This document shows, one piece after another, positions 63,918 to 64,000 of a DNA stretch of 64,000 nucleotides. The stretch spans positions 54,626 to 118,625 of the forward strand of contig WHTT01000005.1 of the NCBI GenBank assembly GCA_009377605.1, in the 5' to 3' direction. Each line of letters opens with the position of its first letter. Position 1 is the stretch's first letter. This DNA is from Luteitalea sp. (GTDB taxonomy: Bacteria; Acidobacteriota; Vicinamibacteria; Vicinamibacterales; Vicinamibacteraceae). A program made the position numbers and the translations under genes. The notes beneath the pieces were generated by a model. The model made no database searches, was not told the DNA's origin, and worked only from the letters and a program-made list of their open reading frames with translations.

Positions 63918-64000
63918 GCGTGCGGAGCGCGCTAAAACCAGCCCCGCGTGCGGAGCGCGCTAAAACCAGCCCCGCGTGCGGAGCGCGCTAAAACCAGCCC
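63918..64000. repeat. Tandem 28-bp repeat at the window edge, at least three copies
   Basis: The unit GCGTGCGGAGCGCGCTAAAA plus CCAGCCCC occurs at 63918-63945, 63946-63973 and 63974-64000 (the last cut by the window end), all identical. No spacers separate the copies, so this is not a CRISPR array. It lies 30 bases before atpB and may continue to the right. Confidence 0.93.

Noticed and set aside
63918..64000. CRISPR array
   Set aside because: The 28-bp units are contiguous, with no spacers, and no cas genes are present.

Overview
The window is 64 kb of GC-rich, densely packed bacterial chromosome, almost entirely housekeeping genes. The meso-DAP type MurE, the cell-wall and division genes in one long block, a split atp operon whose c subunit carries a signal peptide, CstA, LepA/LepB and mutS2-dnaG-rpoD linkage fit a Gram-negative-type soil bacterium. 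I infer Acidobacteriota, possibly Vicinamibacteria, from overall gene style and intergenic repeats. No marker phylogeny was possible, so this is a moderate-confidence guess.

Layout. 0-5.5 kb: the start of thiC behind a TPP riboswitch, rlmI, then rpiB-glyA-DinG-like helicase. 5.5-9.5 kb: TPR protein, yggS, yggU and cstA. 9.5-15 kb (minus strand): lepA-lepB, a citrate synthase and a cellulose-synthase-like glycosyltransferase. 15-21.3 kb: mutS2-dnaG-rpoD. 21.5-25.1 kb: a CAU tRNA, a zinc-ribbon coiled-coil protein, RNase HI, PgeF, AcpS and a small SpoVG-like protein. 25.3-42.7 kb (minus strand): the dcw cluster mraZ-rsmH-ftsL-ftsI-murE-murF-mraY-murD-ftsW-murG-murC-ftsQ-ftsA-ftsZ, with a clear MraZ operator in front and without murB or ddl. 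42.8-50.2 kb: two glycosyltransferases, a secreted protein, a GNAT enzyme, yqeY and murJ. 50.2-54.6 kb: MFS transporter, rhomboid protease, M48 protease, LemA and a cupin. 54.7-59.6 kb: a fused alpha-beta 2-oxoacid dehydrogenase E1, then a compact operon of two HtrA-like proteases around a LuxR regulator. 59.6-64 kb (minus strand): a DUF4380 protein, an ACT protein, an EamA transporter, and atpB-atpE.

How they work together. The dcw block supplies nearly the whole cytoplasmic path from UDP-MurNAc to lipid II and the core divisome. MurJ (lipid II flippase) and the PASTA-bearing FtsI lie in the same window. RpoD, DnaG, MutS2, LepA and LepB form the information-processing and secretion core.

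The most striking non-coding signal is the intergenic DNA. Many gaps hold palindromic or inverted short-word repeats from several families, and several have been read into the ends of neighbouring genes (RNase HI, FtsI, MurD, LepB). Other points worth a check are a sodium-type ion-binding signature in AtpE, the HtrA-LuxR-HtrA operon, and a 165-bp MITE-like element. No prophage, CRISPR array, transposase or restriction system is visible.
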